Source of the DNA: Nitrospirota bacterium | GTDB taxonomy: Bacteria; Nitrospirota; Thermodesulfovibrionia; Thermodesulfovibrionales; SM23-35 | DNA: 64,000 nucleotides | Assembly (NCBI GenBank): GCA_040754395.1 | Contig: JBFMCL010000002.1 | Coordinates: forward strand, 141,115 to 205,114 | Direction of reading: 5' to 3' | Part shown: in pieces, positions 8,942 to 18,210 of the stretch | Numbering within the stretch: the stretch's first letter is position 1 | Layout: each line of letters opens with the position of its first letter | Translations under genes and position numbers: made by a program | The notes under the pieces: model-generated | Database searches by the model: none | What the model was told of the DNA's origin: nothing | Seen by the model: the letters and a program-made list of their open reading frames with translations, nothing else

Positions 8942-9790
8942 TCATTCATTGAAATATTCGGAATAGAGTTTTTTCGCACATTCAGCACATAATCCGTGAC
9001 TGAATTCCGCATCGGTGTGTTCGCTGATATACGATTCGAGCTGTTGCCAGGAGCCCTTGTCATCGCGAATCTTTTTGCAGTATGAGCATATCGGGATTAT
9101 CCCGTGCAATGTCCTGATTGTGGCCAGGGCTTTCTGCAGCCCGGCAATAAGCGTTTCCCTCTCCGCCTCCATCTGTTTCCGTTCAGCAATGTCTCTCTCT
9201 ATGCTTATGATCATCTCGTTGGTGACATGTTTCAATGCCCGGATCAGCTCATTGTCCGATTCCCCGGATACCCGCGCGCTCAATTCTCCGTGTGATACCC
9301 TGTGCAGGACATCGAAATGTTCGGCCAACCCCATAGCAAACTCATGCGACTGATCCACAATCTCACCGATATTCTCCGCGGTCGAATTTACCATTTTTTT
9401 CAGTTTCTCGATCAGTTCGATACGGGAAGTTTCGTCCACCCTCACAGCCGGGTCCCCTGAAGCGATCTTCTTCAATGCCTCAAAAACCTCTGAAAGACTG
9501 AGAGCCAGTTCAAGGCTCATCTCCTCCATTTCCCTGTCCCGCGCTTCAACCAGCTGCCGGTATTCCCAGAGCTGATCCTTCACCACATGGAGGGTCTTCA
9601 TCATCCCGGCCATATCCATGTTCGCTGCAAAGACCGTGCAGCTGATGCACATCTCTATCTTTTGGGTAAACTGTTCCTGGACACTGTTTCGGCACCGGGT
9701 TCCGGAAAACAGCCAGCACCTGAGATCCGCCGACCTGAAAGCCGGACATTCACTCTGCTCACAATGAAAAACCTCCCAGCATTTCAGCAT
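8942..9790 (-). CDS. Cys-rich / HAMP-repeat / zinc-finger-like signalling protein
   Basis: About 282 residues. The N-terminal 60 residues hold seven cysteines in the pattern CWEVFHCEQSECPAF, LRCW, GTRC, MCISCTVF, a module seen at the front of many sensors and likely to bind metal or an Fe-S cluster. The middle has coiled coil and two HAMP-like units (ASGDPAVRVDE and SHGELSARVSGE). The C-terminus carries the GIIPICSYCKKIRDDKGSWQ to HGLCAECAKK motif with two Cys pairs, a zinc-finger-like tail common on signalling proteins. There is no kinase or output domain and no clear membrane segment, so it is probably a soluble signal-transfer protein. Start ATG 9790 has GGTGGAG upstream. Confidence 0.75.
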   Translation of the reverse strand: MLKCWEVFHCEQSECPAFRSADLRCWLFSGTRCRNSVQEQFTQKIEMCISCTVFAANMDMAGMMKTLHVVKDQLWEYRQLVEARDREMEEMSLELALSLSEVFEALKKIASGDPAVRVDETSRIELIEKLKKMVNSTAENIGEIVDQSHEFAMGLAEHFDVLHRVSHGELSARVSGESDNELIRALKHVTNEMIISIERDIAERKQMEAERETLIAGLQKALATIRTLHGIIPICSYCKKIRDDKGSWQQLESYISEHTDAEFSHGLCAECAKKLYSEYFNE

Positions 9791-9853
9791 CTCTCCCACT
9801 CCACCTTTCTCCCTGTTCCCTGTACGCCCATAATGGAAAGCCCCATAGTATTG

Positions 9854-9862
9854 AGTATAGCA
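9854..9862 (-). promoter_or_regulatory. Extended -10 promoter of the Cys-rich sensor gene
   Basis: On the minus strand TGC-TATACT (9862-9854) lies about 65 bases before the start codon at 9790. No good -35 box is present, as usual for extended -10 promoters. Confidence 0.5.
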
Positions 9863-10090
9863 TTAGCCTGTCTCCCCATTGCACAATTTGTTGAGCAGGG
9901 ATGGCAGACAGCGTGGCGGTGTTGCTCCGTTTTCCTGAAGCTCTTTTGACCGGCAGCAGAAACTGCACGGAGGCACCTATGGTATTATGTTGAAACGTAT
10001 ATCCTCTGCCTTCTGTGAAGGAGCATATTCAATGTTCTTGGCATCAGGTAACGGCATTGCTCTCAGAGCGCGTAAACGGTGAATGCGCGC

Positions 10091-11113
10091 ATGTATTCCC
10101 TCGAAATACCCATCATGCAGGTACCCGAGTGGTCCGCGCTGATGCAGGAGTTCGACGATGCGAGCATTTATCAGACATGGTCGTGCGGGGCTGCCCTCTG
10201 GGGAGCGCAGCGCCTGAGCCATCTCGTGCTCCGCTGCGGGGAAGAAGTATTCGGGCTTGCGCAGGTTGCTGCCATTCAGGCTCCTCTCTTCCGTGCCGGG
10301 ACCGCGCTTGTCTTCTGGGGTCCGCTCTGGCAAAGGCACGGGAAACCTCGTGATACAGAAATTTGCGCGGTCCTCATGGCCGCGCTCCGTGACGAGTTCG
10401 TGGAAAAACGCGGTATGCTGCTGAGGATAATCCCGCATGCACTGGGATTGTATGGAACAGACGTCCGTGCGGCAGCCGAAACCGCCGGGTTTCACTGGAA
10501 AGGCTGCATTTACCGGACCTATCTGCTTGATATCTCGCAACCGCCAGGTCAGATACGAACACACCTGCGGTCAAACTGGCGCAATCATCTGAAGCAGGCA
10601 GAACAGAAGCGCCTTACCGTCACCCGGGGAACAGGACTCGAGAGATATGATATCTTCTACGGCCTCTTTGCCGAGATGCAGAGACAAAAGCAGTTCACCG
10701 AATCGTCTTTTGATCCCGTCCGGCTGCGTGCGATTCAGCAAGACCTGCCGGACAGACTGAAGACACAGATATTTCTGTGCAGCAGGGACGAGGAGCCTGT
10801 GGCAGGTGCGGTCGTCTCTGCTGCCGGCGACACCGCGATTTTACTGCTCGCTGCGAGTTCCGGGGAGGGAAGGACACTAAAAGCTTCCTACTTCCTGCAG
10901 TGGAAAGTAATCGAGTGGCTCCAGTCGCAGGGGGTACGGTTTTATGATCTCGGGGGAACCAAACATGCAATCCCCGGGGTAAACCATTTCAAGGAGGGGC
11001 TTGGTGGGAAAGACGTCTGCCATGCAGGGCTGTTCGAACTATGCAGGAATACCGCAAGTTCCCTTTTTGACAGATCACTGGGGATAATGAGAAGCACCTT
11101 TGATGCCCGCTGA
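10091..11113 (+). CDS. FemAB-like acyl/aminoacyltransferase (GNAT fold)
   Basis: About 340 residues with the layout of FemAB/BioF2-like proteins, which carry two GNAT-like halves. The second half shows the family pattern: LRSNWRNHLKQAEQ (near residue 160), a long helix, PVAGAVVS, and the late FYDLGGTKHAIPGVNHFKEGLGGK, close to the usual substrate-binding loop of lipid II bridge-forming and exopolysaccharide-associated FemAB proteins. The substrate is not predictable. GTG at 10079 is an alternative start; I prefer the ATG at 10091. It is flanked by a convergent radical SAM gene. Confidence 0.8.
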   Translation: MYSLEIPIMQVPEWSALMQEFDDASIYQTWSCGAALWGAQRLSHLVLRCGEEVFGLAQVAAIQAPLFRAGTALVFWGPLWQRHGKPRDTEICAVLMAALRDEFVEKRGMLLRIIPHALGLYGTDVRAAAETAGFHWKGCIYRTYLLDISQPPGQIRTHLRSNWRNHLKQAEQKRLTVTRGTGLERYDIFYGLFAEMQRQKQFTESSFDPVRLRAIQQDLPDRLKTQIFLCSRDEEPVAGAVVSAAGDTAILLLAASSGEGRTLKASYFLQWKVIEWLQSQGVRFYDLGGTKHAIPGVNHFKEGLGGKDVCHAGLFELCRNTASSLFDRSLGIMRSTFDAR

Positions 11114-11264
11114 ATTCCGTTTGAAGAAAGCCATCCGGTAGTGCGCTTCCCTGAGACCTGATATAATTCAATTGTGCAGCACTTCTCGCATCACTTCTCT
11201 GAGTTCACATGTGCGGAGTACTACAGAATTGCGCCGCCCTCTTTGTGTGTTCCTTTTTCTCCCC

Positions 11265-12305
11265 TTACTCTTCCAGATGCCGGTAGAACTCCTTCGGCCG
11301 GAGCTCCCTGAAATCACCGTGCAGGGAAAGATGTCTTCTCATGTCCATGCAGAGGTGGCACTTTGACAGATATCCTTCCGGGGATTCAAGGAAGCCATAT
11401 CTCTGCGCAAAACGGAACAGCCCCCTGAAGTCATCATCCATGAGGAATCCCAGCACAGGATGCTGCGCGATATCGATCCCATCCTTCAGGAGGGCATCGA
11501 GTTCCCTGCAGTCGCCGAAGGAGATTCCCCCGCAAAACCCCGGGATATAATTTCCGTAGTTGTCGAAGTGGTTGTGCCAGCCCCGCAGGAAAGGCGTGAT
11601 GCATCGTTCCTGAAAGAAATATTCAGCCTCATGTTCGGTGACCAAATCTCTGAGCACCTTTCTCAGTGAGTAGGGTGCGCGGCCCATGACAAAGAATTCC
11701 ACATACCTGAGCAGGTCTTCCCTTCGTTCGAGCCTCAGATATTCCTCGAAAGGCACCGTGTCCTGTATTCCCCAGTCCCTGAACCGCCTGTAGTATTCAA
11801 GCTGATAGACCATTACGTTGCCGCCGAAGATATCGTGGCCGATGCGTATCGCCCTGTCCGTACGTGCGAACGGGACATACTCCAGGTAGAACGGATTTAC
11901 CGAAATCATTATCCCTTTCATGCCTTTCTTCTTCAGGAGCTTCAGCTTCTCCCTTGTGGTGCGGTCATCCACGGCCCAGAAACAGTTTGTCTCCACAAAG
12001 GTCGAAGGAATGTTCAATGTGTCGGCCATTTCCACCGCCTGACACAGGAGTTCGAAGTTCAGAAACGGCTCACCCCCGGTGAAATGCAGGCCGTGGTTCA
12101 GGCCTGTAGCACGAGGGCCGTGTGTGCTTGAGATGATCCTGCCGGACAGTTGCCTGAGGATCTTTTCAAGGTCCTCAGGAGAAATCCAGTCTGCACTCCA
12201 TTTCTGCGAACAGGCATAAATGCAGTGTCTGCATTCGGCGGAACACTTGTAGGAGAGGATCAGCCCTCCTGAGAACGGTTTCGGCACCTGCCTGATTGTC
12301 GCCAT
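11265..12305 (-). CDS. Radical SAM protein
   Basis: 346 residues. The radical SAM cluster motif is CSAECRHC near residue 19 (C-x3-C-x2-C), after ILSYK, followed by the glycine-rich FTGGEPFLNFELL. A later group of cysteines (RCITPF, GFCGG and SKCHLCMDMRRHL at the end) could hold an auxiliary cluster like a degenerate SPASM region. Reaction unknown; no precursor peptide gene was found beside it. A GGAG ribosome site precedes the ATG. Confidence 0.85.
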   Translation of the reverse strand: MATIRQVPKPFSGGLILSYKCSAECRHCIYACSQKWSADWISPEDLEKILRQLSGRIISSTHGPRATGLNHGLHFTGGEPFLNFELLCQAVEMADTLNIPSTFVETNCFWAVDDRTTREKLKLLKKKGMKGIMISVNPFYLEYVPFARTDRAIRIGHDIFGGNVMVYQLEYYRRFRDWGIQDTVPFEEYLRLERREDLLRYVEFFVMGRAPYSLRKVLRDLVTEHEAEYFFQERCITPFLRGWHNHFDNYGNYIPGFCGGISFGDCRELDALLKDGIDIAQHPVLGFLMDDDFRGLFRFAQRYGFLESPEGYLSKCHLCMDMRRHLSLHGDFRELRPKEFYRHLEE

Positions 12306-12464
12306 GATCTCCTATTATAGTGCAATGACGCTGGCAAAAAGAACGCGATTCAGGGCTGCGGATTGGAGAGCGCATCATGACTTTCAGAGGCGGCATTGCA
12401 TCATCTGTTCCCTTTCTGTTGCATGCAATGATGATAATTTTATAGAATGAAACAGGCGCAACGA

Positions 12465-12538
12465 AGTATTTTACCCGTGAACCGCAGAGTATTCTGCTTT
12501 GCGGTTCTTTCTTTTTCGCGCTTTACGCGCCGAATACT
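12465..12538 (+). other. Structured leader upstream of the FKBP gene
   Basis: In the 5' region AACCGCA (12480-12486) can pair with TGCGGTT (12500-12506), followed by a T-rich run. Alternatively GAGTATTC inside that loop can pair with GAATACT at 12532-12538, just before the FKBP ribosome site. The mutually exclusive pairings and terminator-like hairpin resemble an attenuator, but no known riboswitch is recognised. Confidence 0.35.
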
Positions 12539-12556
12539 AAAAAAATGAGGTGTTGA

Positions 12557-13090
12557 ATGAAGACAAAGGAAGCAACATGGTACGTCGCATTCACGGGATT
12601 TCTTCTGGTACTGTTATTACTTGCCGGCGTATCCGGCGCGGCTGAAAAGACCAAAAAGGGAACCTCTCCGGTCGTCGCTGAAGGCAAGTCTGTAAAGGTG
12701 CACTATTCTCTGACAGTCGATGGCAAGGTCGTGGACAGTTCAAAGGGGCGCGAGCCGATTCAGTTCAAGCCTGGCACCCGCCAGATGATACCCGGGTTTG
12801 AGAAGGCGGTTATGGGCATGAAAGCAGGCCAGAAAAAATCCTTTCGCGTCAGCCCCGATGAAGGTTACGGGCGGGTGAATTTAAAACTGAAAAAAGACGT
12901 GCCGAAAAGCCAGCTGCCTGCTGATACCCCGCCGAAGGCAGGAATGACCATCTATGCACAAACAAAGAAAGGTCAGCGTATCCCCGGCAGGATTATGGAA
13001 GTGAAAAAAGATACGGTTGTCATAGACTTCAACCATCACCTTGCAGGCAAAACCCTTCACTTTGATGTTGAGGTAATCGAGGTCAAATAG
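12557..13090 (+). CDS. Exported FKBP-type peptidyl-prolyl isomerase (SlyD-like)
   Basis: 177 residues with a signal peptide (hydrophobic stretch at about 12-30, GFLLVLLLLAGVSGA). The mature part starts with KSVKVHYSLTVDGKVVDSS, then PIQFKPGTRQMIPGFEKAVMGMKAGQKKSF, the FKBP active-site strands. An insert-in-flap-like segment and the C-terminal VIDFNHHLAGKTLHFDVEVIEV resemble SlyD. It should catalyse proline isomerisation and folding outside the cytoplasm. There is no His-rich metal tail. It is followed after 17 bases by the glycerophosphodiesterase gene, probably co-transcribed. Confidence 0.92.
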   Translation: MKTKEATWYVAFTGFLLVLLLLAGVSGAAEKTKKGTSPVVAEGKSVKVHYSLTVDGKVVDSSKGREPIQFKPGTRQMIPGFEKAVMGMKAGQKKSFRVSPDEGYGRVNLKLKKDVPKSQLPADTPPKAGMTIYAQTKKGQRIPGRIMEVKKDTVVIDFNHHLAGKTLHFDVEVIEVK

Positions 13091-13107
13091 GAGACACCGG
13101 GACAGTC

Positions 13108-13776
13108 ATGTTACTGAAAATCGGCCATCGGGGAGCAAAAGCCTATGAAACCGAGAATACCCTTGAAAGCTTCTCAAAGGCGATTGAACTGGGTGCAAAC
13201 GCGATCGAACTCGACGTGCGCATGTCCGCTGATGATCAGGTAATCGTCAGTCACGACGACAGCCTGAAAAAAGTCTACGCCAAAGATACTCTCATACGCG
13301 GTGCAACGCTGCAAGAACTGAAAGCACTTACCGGAGGCAGGATAGCCACTCTTCAGGAAGCCCTGCACGCCATCGGCAGGAAGGTCGAAAAGATCCTCGT
13401 GGAGCTCAAGGAATCAGGATATGAACACAAAGTGCTGGAGATTATCAGGCAAGAAGAACTTGAGGACAGGGTTATCCTCGTCTCGTTTCTTGGAGATGCG
13501 CTCGCACGTGTGCGGGCTCTTCACCCCACCATAGAAACCGGCCTGGTGTACAACAGACTCGGGAACCCCATTGAAGCCGCATTGAAGGTAAACGCCCGGT
13601 ATCTTCTCCCTCTCTACCGGTTCGTGCACCGCAGAGACATCGCCAAGGCGCACAGGAGCAATCTGAAAGTGATCGTCTGGACTGTCAACAGCCGGGCAGA
13701 AGCGGAGAACTTTGCTGCAAAGGATGCTGACGGCATCGCCACTGACAAACCGGATATCTTTCAGGGTATTTCGTAG
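13108..13776 (+). CDS. Glycerophosphodiester phosphodiesterase
   Basis: 222 residues of the GDPD TIM-barrel family (UgpQ-like cytoplasmic form, no signal peptide), which hydrolyses glycerophosphodiesters to glycerol 3-phosphate and an alcohol. Catalytic and metal residues are visible in GHRGAKAYETENTLESF (residues 6-22), ELDVRMSADDQVIVSHDD and VELKESGYE; the C-terminal KVIVWTVNSRAEAENF and DGIATDKPD complete the barrel. Normal length. Confidence 0.92.
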   Translation: MLLKIGHRGAKAYETENTLESFSKAIELGANAIELDVRMSADDQVIVSHDDSLKKVYAKDTLIRGATLQELKALTGGRIATLQEALHAIGRKVEKILVELKESGYEHKVLEIIRQEELEDRVILVSFLGDALARVRALHPTIETGLVYNRLGNPIEAALKVNARYLLPLYRFVHRRDIAKAHRSNLKVIVWTVNSRAEAENFAAKDADGIATDKPDIFQGIS

Positions 13777-13887
13777 AACATACAGATGAAATCTCCCTCT
13801 GTCAGGACTGCATGGAACCCTCCCTGAAAGGATGCTGGAGAGGGGTACGGCGATATCTTTCCTGTTTTTTGCCTAAAATAACTACTC

Positions 13888-13920
13888 TTGATTGACAATC
13901 AAACCACTTTTTGAGATAGT
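13888..13920 (+). promoter_or_regulatory. Promoter with palindromic operator before the PAS gene
   Basis: TTGACA (13892-13897) and GATAGT (13915-13920) are spaced by 17 bases. The perfect palindrome TTGATTG-A-CAATCAA (13888-13902) overlaps the -35 box. It is close to an FNR half-site pair but with one extra central base. The predicted start of transcription is about 13927, three bases before the ATG. Confidence 0.6.
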
Positions 13921-13929
13921 TGTGTTAAC

Positions 13930-14469
13930 ATGGCATCCTCTGAGATAAAGAAAGTTCTCCAGGCAAGCGAGGAAAGATACAAGCGTCTCTTTGATATCAT
14001 AGAGCAAAGACATTTCATCTTTTCTCGGGCTGCCGATGGCAGCTTCACCTATATCAGCCCCTCAGTGACCAGACTGCTCGGCTATTCACAGGAAAACTTC
14101 ATGAATCATCTTTTGGAATACCTGACCGAAAATCCGCAGAACAGGGAAGGCATGGCGAAAATGCACCTCGGCCTGCAGGGGCAACGACAACCCCCGTTTG
14201 AGATAGAGATCTTCCACAAGGACGGGAGCAGGCAATGGCTGGAGGTAACCGCCGTTCCGGTGCGTGACACAAAAGAACAAGTAATCGCAGTCGAAGGAAT
14301 CGCCCAGATCATTACCGAGCGGAAAATGGCGGAGGAAGAAGTCAGTACCAGGGTGAAGGAGCTTGAGGATTTCTACGATATCGCCATCGGCAGGGAACTG
14401 AGGGTGATACAGCTGAAAGAGGAAAATACAGAACTGAGAGAAGCCTTAACGCAACACAAACAGACGTAA
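13930..14469 (+). CDS. Stand-alone PAS-domain protein
   Basis: 179 residues: short helix, one PAS domain with PAC (about 15-135; YKRLFDIIEQRHFIFSRAADGSFTYISPSVTRLLGYS, then HKDGSRQWLEVTAVPVRDTKEQVIAVEG), and a C-terminal coiled coil beginning VKELEDFYDIAIGRELRVIQLKEE, a linker commonly found before histidine kinase domains. Here the protein stops after that linker, with no kinase or output domain. Ligand unknown. No ribosome site is present, consistent with leaderless translation. Confidence 0.85.
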   Translation: MASSEIKKVLQASEERYKRLFDIIEQRHFIFSRAADGSFTYISPSVTRLLGYSQENFMNHLLEYLTENPQNREGMAKMHLGLQGQRQPPFEIEIFHKDGSRQWLEVTAVPVRDTKEQVIAVEGIAQIITERKMAEEEVSTRVKELEDFYDIAIGRELRVIQLKEENTELREALTQHKQT

Positions 14470-14558
14470 CGCGTTCCCCCGCAGTAATGGCGCCACATCT
14501 TTGAGGATTCCCGCATTTCCTGCACGCGCGGAGAAAGAACAGATCTTTCATGTGCACA

Positions 14559-15911
14559 TCAGGGTTGAGTGGAAGATTTTTTTCTTGAACGGCTGTGGCC
14601 CGAGCGGCGCCTCTTCGCCTCCTGACGGGCATCACCGCTTCTGCCGGGGGTATCTCTCTGCGGTATTTCAGTCCCCTGTCGCGTCTGATGGCTCTTCTTG
14701 CGCGGCGACTGCCTTGCATGAGGCCGGAACTCTTTCTTGGCAGCCTGGACCGGCCTCCTGCGATATCCGCTTACAATCATCTCATCGGTCAGCGGCATCA
14801 CCGGGATCTTCTGCCTGATATAGTCTTCAATGTCCGGCAGCGAATGCACGTATTCCTCACAGGCGAGGCTGATCGCCCTGCCACTGGCACCGGCCCTTGC
14901 TGTCCTGCCGATCCTGTGCACGTAATCCTCCGGGTCCTGGGGAAGATCATAATTGATCACATGCGTTACCCCTTCGATGTGAAGCCCCCTGCCTGCGACG
15001 TCAGTCGCCACAAGGACCTGCATCATGCCGCTCTTGAACTGTGAGAGCACTTTTATCCGCTTTTTCTGGGGGAGGTCGCCGGTAATGGCCGCCGCGGTCA
15101 AACCATTGGCATTCAGAAGTCCTTCAAGCCGCTCGGCCGCGGCCTTCGTGTTGCAGAAGATGAGATACCTGCCGCCTGGCTCGCGCCTCAGAATCCCGAG
15201 CAGGAGGCCAGGCTTTTCAGACATGCCGACATGATATATCTCCTGCTCTATCTGTTCAACCGTGAGGCTTTCCGGGGTCACAGAAAATTTTTCCGGCATA
15301 TTCATGTGTTCGTAGCACAGTTCAAGCACCCTGTGTGACAGGGTTGCAGAAAAGAGCATGGACTGCCGCCTGTGATAGGGAGACATCCTCCTGAGCATAA
15401 ACCGGAGGTCGCTGATAAACCCCATGTCGAACATGCGGTCTGCCTCATCGATCACCAGGAACTGGGTTTTTTTCAGGCTGTACACCCTTTGCTTCAGATA
15501 GTCGATCAGCCTTCCCGGGGTACCGATGAGCATGTCAACGCCTTTGGAAATCTCTTCGCGCTGCTTCAGATAGTCGATACCGCCGAACACGGAGAGAATT
15601 CTGAAATCCGCAAACCCGCCGAGCACTCTCGCCTCAGCCTCGATCTGGAGCACGAGCTCACGCGTGGGAGCGATGATCAGCGCCCGGGGGGAAAGTCCCT
15701 GCCCGGGAGATGGCAGACGCAGCATGCGGGAAAACAGGGCGATCAGAAAATTGGCGGTCTTGCCGGTGCCTGTTTGCGCCTGCACTGCGATGTCCTTCCC
15801 CCGCAGGGCCTCGGGCAGGGTGAGGGCCTGAACAGGGGTGCACTCAGTAAACCCTGCAGCCCGAATTCCCTGAAGGACCTGTTCGGGAATAGCAAGTTCT
15901 TCGAATTTCAC
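14559..15911 (-). CDS. DEAD-box RNA helicase (RhlE/SrmB-like)
   Basis: About 450 residues. Helicase motifs in order: GFTECTPVQALTLP (Q motif), AQTGTGKT, PTRELVLQI, GTPGRL, VIDEADRMFDMGF, FSATL, then ATDVAGRGLHIEGVTHVINYDLP and HRIGRTARAG. The C-terminal 90 residues are very basic and Arg/Lys/Ser-rich, an unstructured RNA-binding tail as in RhlE-type proteins. It likely acts in ribosome assembly or RNA decay. GTG at 15911 (KFEELAIPEQ) matches the usual family start; ATG at 15944 would add 11 residues. Confidence 0.93.
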   Translation of the reverse strand: MKFEELAIPEQVLQGIRAAGFTECTPVQALTLPEALRGKDIAVQAQTGTGKTANFLIALFSRMLRLPSPGQGLSPRALIIAPTRELVLQIEAEARVLGGFADFRILSVFGGIDYLKQREEISKGVDMLIGTPGRLIDYLKQRVYSLKKTQFLVIDEADRMFDMGFISDLRFMLRRMSPYHRRQSMLFSATLSHRVLELCYEHMNMPEKFSVTPESLTVEQIEQEIYHVGMSEKPGLLLGILRREPGGRYLIFCNTKAAAERLEGLLNANGLTAAAITGDLPQKKRIKVLSQFKSGMMQVLVATDVAGRGLHIEGVTHVINYDLPQDPEDYVHRIGRTARAGASGRAISLACEEYVHSLPDIEDYIRQKIPVMPLTDEMIVSGYRRRPVQAAKKEFRPHARQSPRKKSHQTRQGTEIPQRDTPGRSGDARQEAKRRRSGHSRSRKKSSTQP

Positions 15912-16162
15912 TCCACTACTATACCTTAAGAGCCAAGGATTCATAAAGCGGACGGGCAGTATTTGTTACGATTATCTTACCCCGCATCACCCTGCATCAC
16001 GGTGCATCCAGCATCGCACTGGTGAATGTCAGCAGACGCCAATGCCGGCACGCCTGAAAGGCCCCGGGGAATTATGCGCCGGATATTTGAAAAAAATCCC
16101 TGTTGGTGTTATTTTAAATAAATACTATGTAATATTTAAATATAACTACAAAAAGGAGCGTC

Positions 16163-16519
16163 ATGATTACCACACTCGATGAGCTGAAAAAAGACAGGAA
16201 ACTTATCAACGAAGTAGACTGGGACATGACACCGGAAATGGCGGTGCGGATGTATCTCGAATGGGGGAACATCTGGGCTCACGCGGACCGGAGACATGTG
16301 GTAAGGTCAAAAAGCGATTATTCGGTCTATTTTGTCGTGAACTGCTGGGACCGGCCCTATTATATTTACCTGATCAAAAGGAACTCAGAAGAAGCGGTCG
16401 AGCTTGCGAAGATTGAACTGCCGCCGCAGTTCGAAAACCCGGTCTGCAAGCTGAAGGGGATCTACGCGGTGGACGGCGACCTCAGGGACTGGCTGAAAAA
16501 AGAAGTGCAGGCTGATTAA
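16163..16519 (+). CDS. DVU0772-family protein
   Basis: 118 residues matching the small DVU0772-type family of unknown function: opening TLDELKKDRKLINEVDWDMTPE, then YLEWGNIWAH, YFVVNCWDRPYYIYLIKRN and SEEAVELAKIELP. An AAAGGAGCG ribosome site precedes it, with AT-rich promoter-like DNA upstream. The last four bases overlap the end of the convergent radical SAM gene. No function can be stated. Confidence 0.8.
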   Translation: MITTLDELKKDRKLINEVDWDMTPEMAVRMYLEWGNIWAHADRRHVVRSKSDYSVYFVVNCWDRPYYIYLIKRNSEEAVELAKIELPPQFENPVCKLKGIYAVDGDLRDWLKKEVQAD

Positions 16520-18090
16520 CGCGCGGCAGCATGCCGGCGTGTTCCTGATACCGCTTCGTTTCGGTTCTTTTCCATCGCAAAAAACGGGGCGTGGTTCGAG
16601 GTGAATACCGGCGGATCATGTTTCAATATCCCGGCAACCGCCGGGTGCTTCCTGAATTCATGCTCAAGAAACAGCCGTACACGTCTCCTGTCCCATCCAT
16701 TCGGATGGACAAAGTCCGTATACAGGGAAAGGTCCCCCTCGGAGAACTTCATGGTCTCCACCCCATTGACAGGTTCCCCGCAGCGCGGCATATTGAAAAT
16801 GGCGAGGTTCAGGAAATCAATGCAGGTGCGATGCTTCACGGTAAATGCAAGGGTTTTCCGGGCGCCTGCCTCTGTCTCCGGGGGCGTGCCGAAGATGAGA
16901 TACACATACGTTGCGATCCCTGCGTGCTTCAGGCTTCTCAGGCAGTCTCCTGCGGTTCCTACATGTATGCCTTTCTGAAGCCTGTCGAGTACCCCCTGGT
17001 CCCCTGACTCAATGCCGAGCTTGAGCATGACGCATCCGGACCGCTTCAGCGCCATGCAGAAATCCGGATCAGCAAGCTCCGGACTGACACGCACGAACCC
17101 GTACCATGGAAATCCCCGGGTGCCGGAGGCGAGCGCACCGAGCAGCACAGGACTCATCGCATTGTCGAGAAAATGGACAAGCCGGGGATGTGTCTCTCCT
17201 GCAATGCCCTGTATGTCTTCGATCACCTGCTTCACCGGGACAGGCTGATACGGGGTGCCTTCCGCCTGCTCAGGACAAAATGTGCACCTGTGCCAGTAGC
17301 ACCCTGAGGATGCGCTGTAGGGCAGAATGCCCCCCGGGGCAAGATACCTAGCGGGTTGAAGTGAGCGATACTCCGGCCTCCATGCCCTTTTCCGGGGTGC
17401 ATGCATGCCGAGGATCGACAGGAGATCGTGTTCACCCGGACCTGAGACATAATAATCCACCATTCCCTGAAAAGGGTCTTTCCATGCCGGGTTTCTGACC
17501 CACGAGGTCACAAGCCCTCCCCCGAGAATGATTTTCACATCAGGAAACCTGCGTCTGAGAACGCCGATGAGCGAAAAGGCGCATAATGCCTGGCTCAGAT
17601 AGTTCAGGGAAATGCCGGCATACGCGGGCTTTCTGCGTGAAAAGAGTGATTCAAGCCTCGCACGGAACCATGCATAGAAAGGACTGAGTTCGGGGTTTTC
17701 TGCCGCGGTCAGCAGGTCCGCACTCCGCAGAGGAGAGAGATTGTGATGCGCATAGTTTGCCAGCCCCACCCTGATCCCCGGTAGGGTGACTGCGGTGAGA
17801 GCCCTGCCGATATCACTGACCGCTCTCCTGTACCGTGCGATATTCTGATACAGCCCCGGGGTCTGCATGAGAGAAAGGTTTCGCTCGCGATTGCGGAGTG
17901 CCCTGCCCGTCCACACATCCCTGTCCTTTTCGCCGGACACCGGCAGCGAGAGGAGATGGAGAAGCCCTTCGATGTTTGCGTCCAGGAGAGCGTGCTCGAT
18001 GCCGAGGCTTCCGAGCATACCTGAAAGCCGTGCGATGCCGGCAGGCGGTTCGCAGGGTTTTGCCACAGGGGGATGAATGAGCAGTATCAA
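16516..18090 (-). CDS. B12-binding-type radical SAM protein
   Basis: 524 residues. The first 200 residues look like a cobalamin-binding Rossmann-type domain (LLIHPPVAKPCEPPAGIARLSGMLG, VKIILGGGLVT). The radical SAM motif follows at about residue 260 as GCYWHRCTFC, the C-x4-C-x2-C variant seen in this subgroup. Further downstream are ESGDQGVLDRLQKGI and YVYLIFGTPPET. No partner genes hint at a substrate. The minus-strand neighbour overlaps by four bases at the stop codons. Confidence 0.85.
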   Translation of the reverse strand: MILLIHPPVAKPCEPPAGIARLSGMLGSLGIEHALLDANIEGLLHLLSLPVSGEKDRDVWTGRALRNRERNLSLMQTPGLYQNIARYRRAVSDIGRALTAVTLPGIRVGLANYAHHNLSPLRSADLLTAAENPELSPFYAWFRARLESLFSRRKPAYAGISLNYLSQALCAFSLIGVLRRRFPDVKIILGGGLVTSWVRNPAWKDPFQGMVDYYVSGPGEHDLLSILGMHAPRKRAWRPEYRSLQPARYLAPGGILPYSASSGCYWHRCTFCPEQAEGTPYQPVPVKQVIEDIQGIAGETHPRLVHFLDNAMSPVLLGALASGTRGFPWYGFVRVSPELADPDFCMALKRSGCVMLKLGIESGDQGVLDRLQKGIHVGTAGDCLRSLKHAGIATYVYLIFGTPPETEAGARKTLAFTVKHRTCIDFLNLAIFNMPRCGEPVNGVETMKFSEGDLSLYTDFVHPNGWDRRRVRLFLEHEFRKHPAVAGILKHDPPVFTSNHAPFFAMEKNRNEAVSGTRRHAAAR

Positions 18091-18210
18091 GGCGCTATGT
18101 CAGATTACGTGTGAGGTGACACGGTATCATGAGGATAATTATAACAGGTTCGGAACGGGATTTTGTTCACGCTGCGAGCCCCGTGTAATCGGAGTTCTCA
18201 TCAAAACCAG

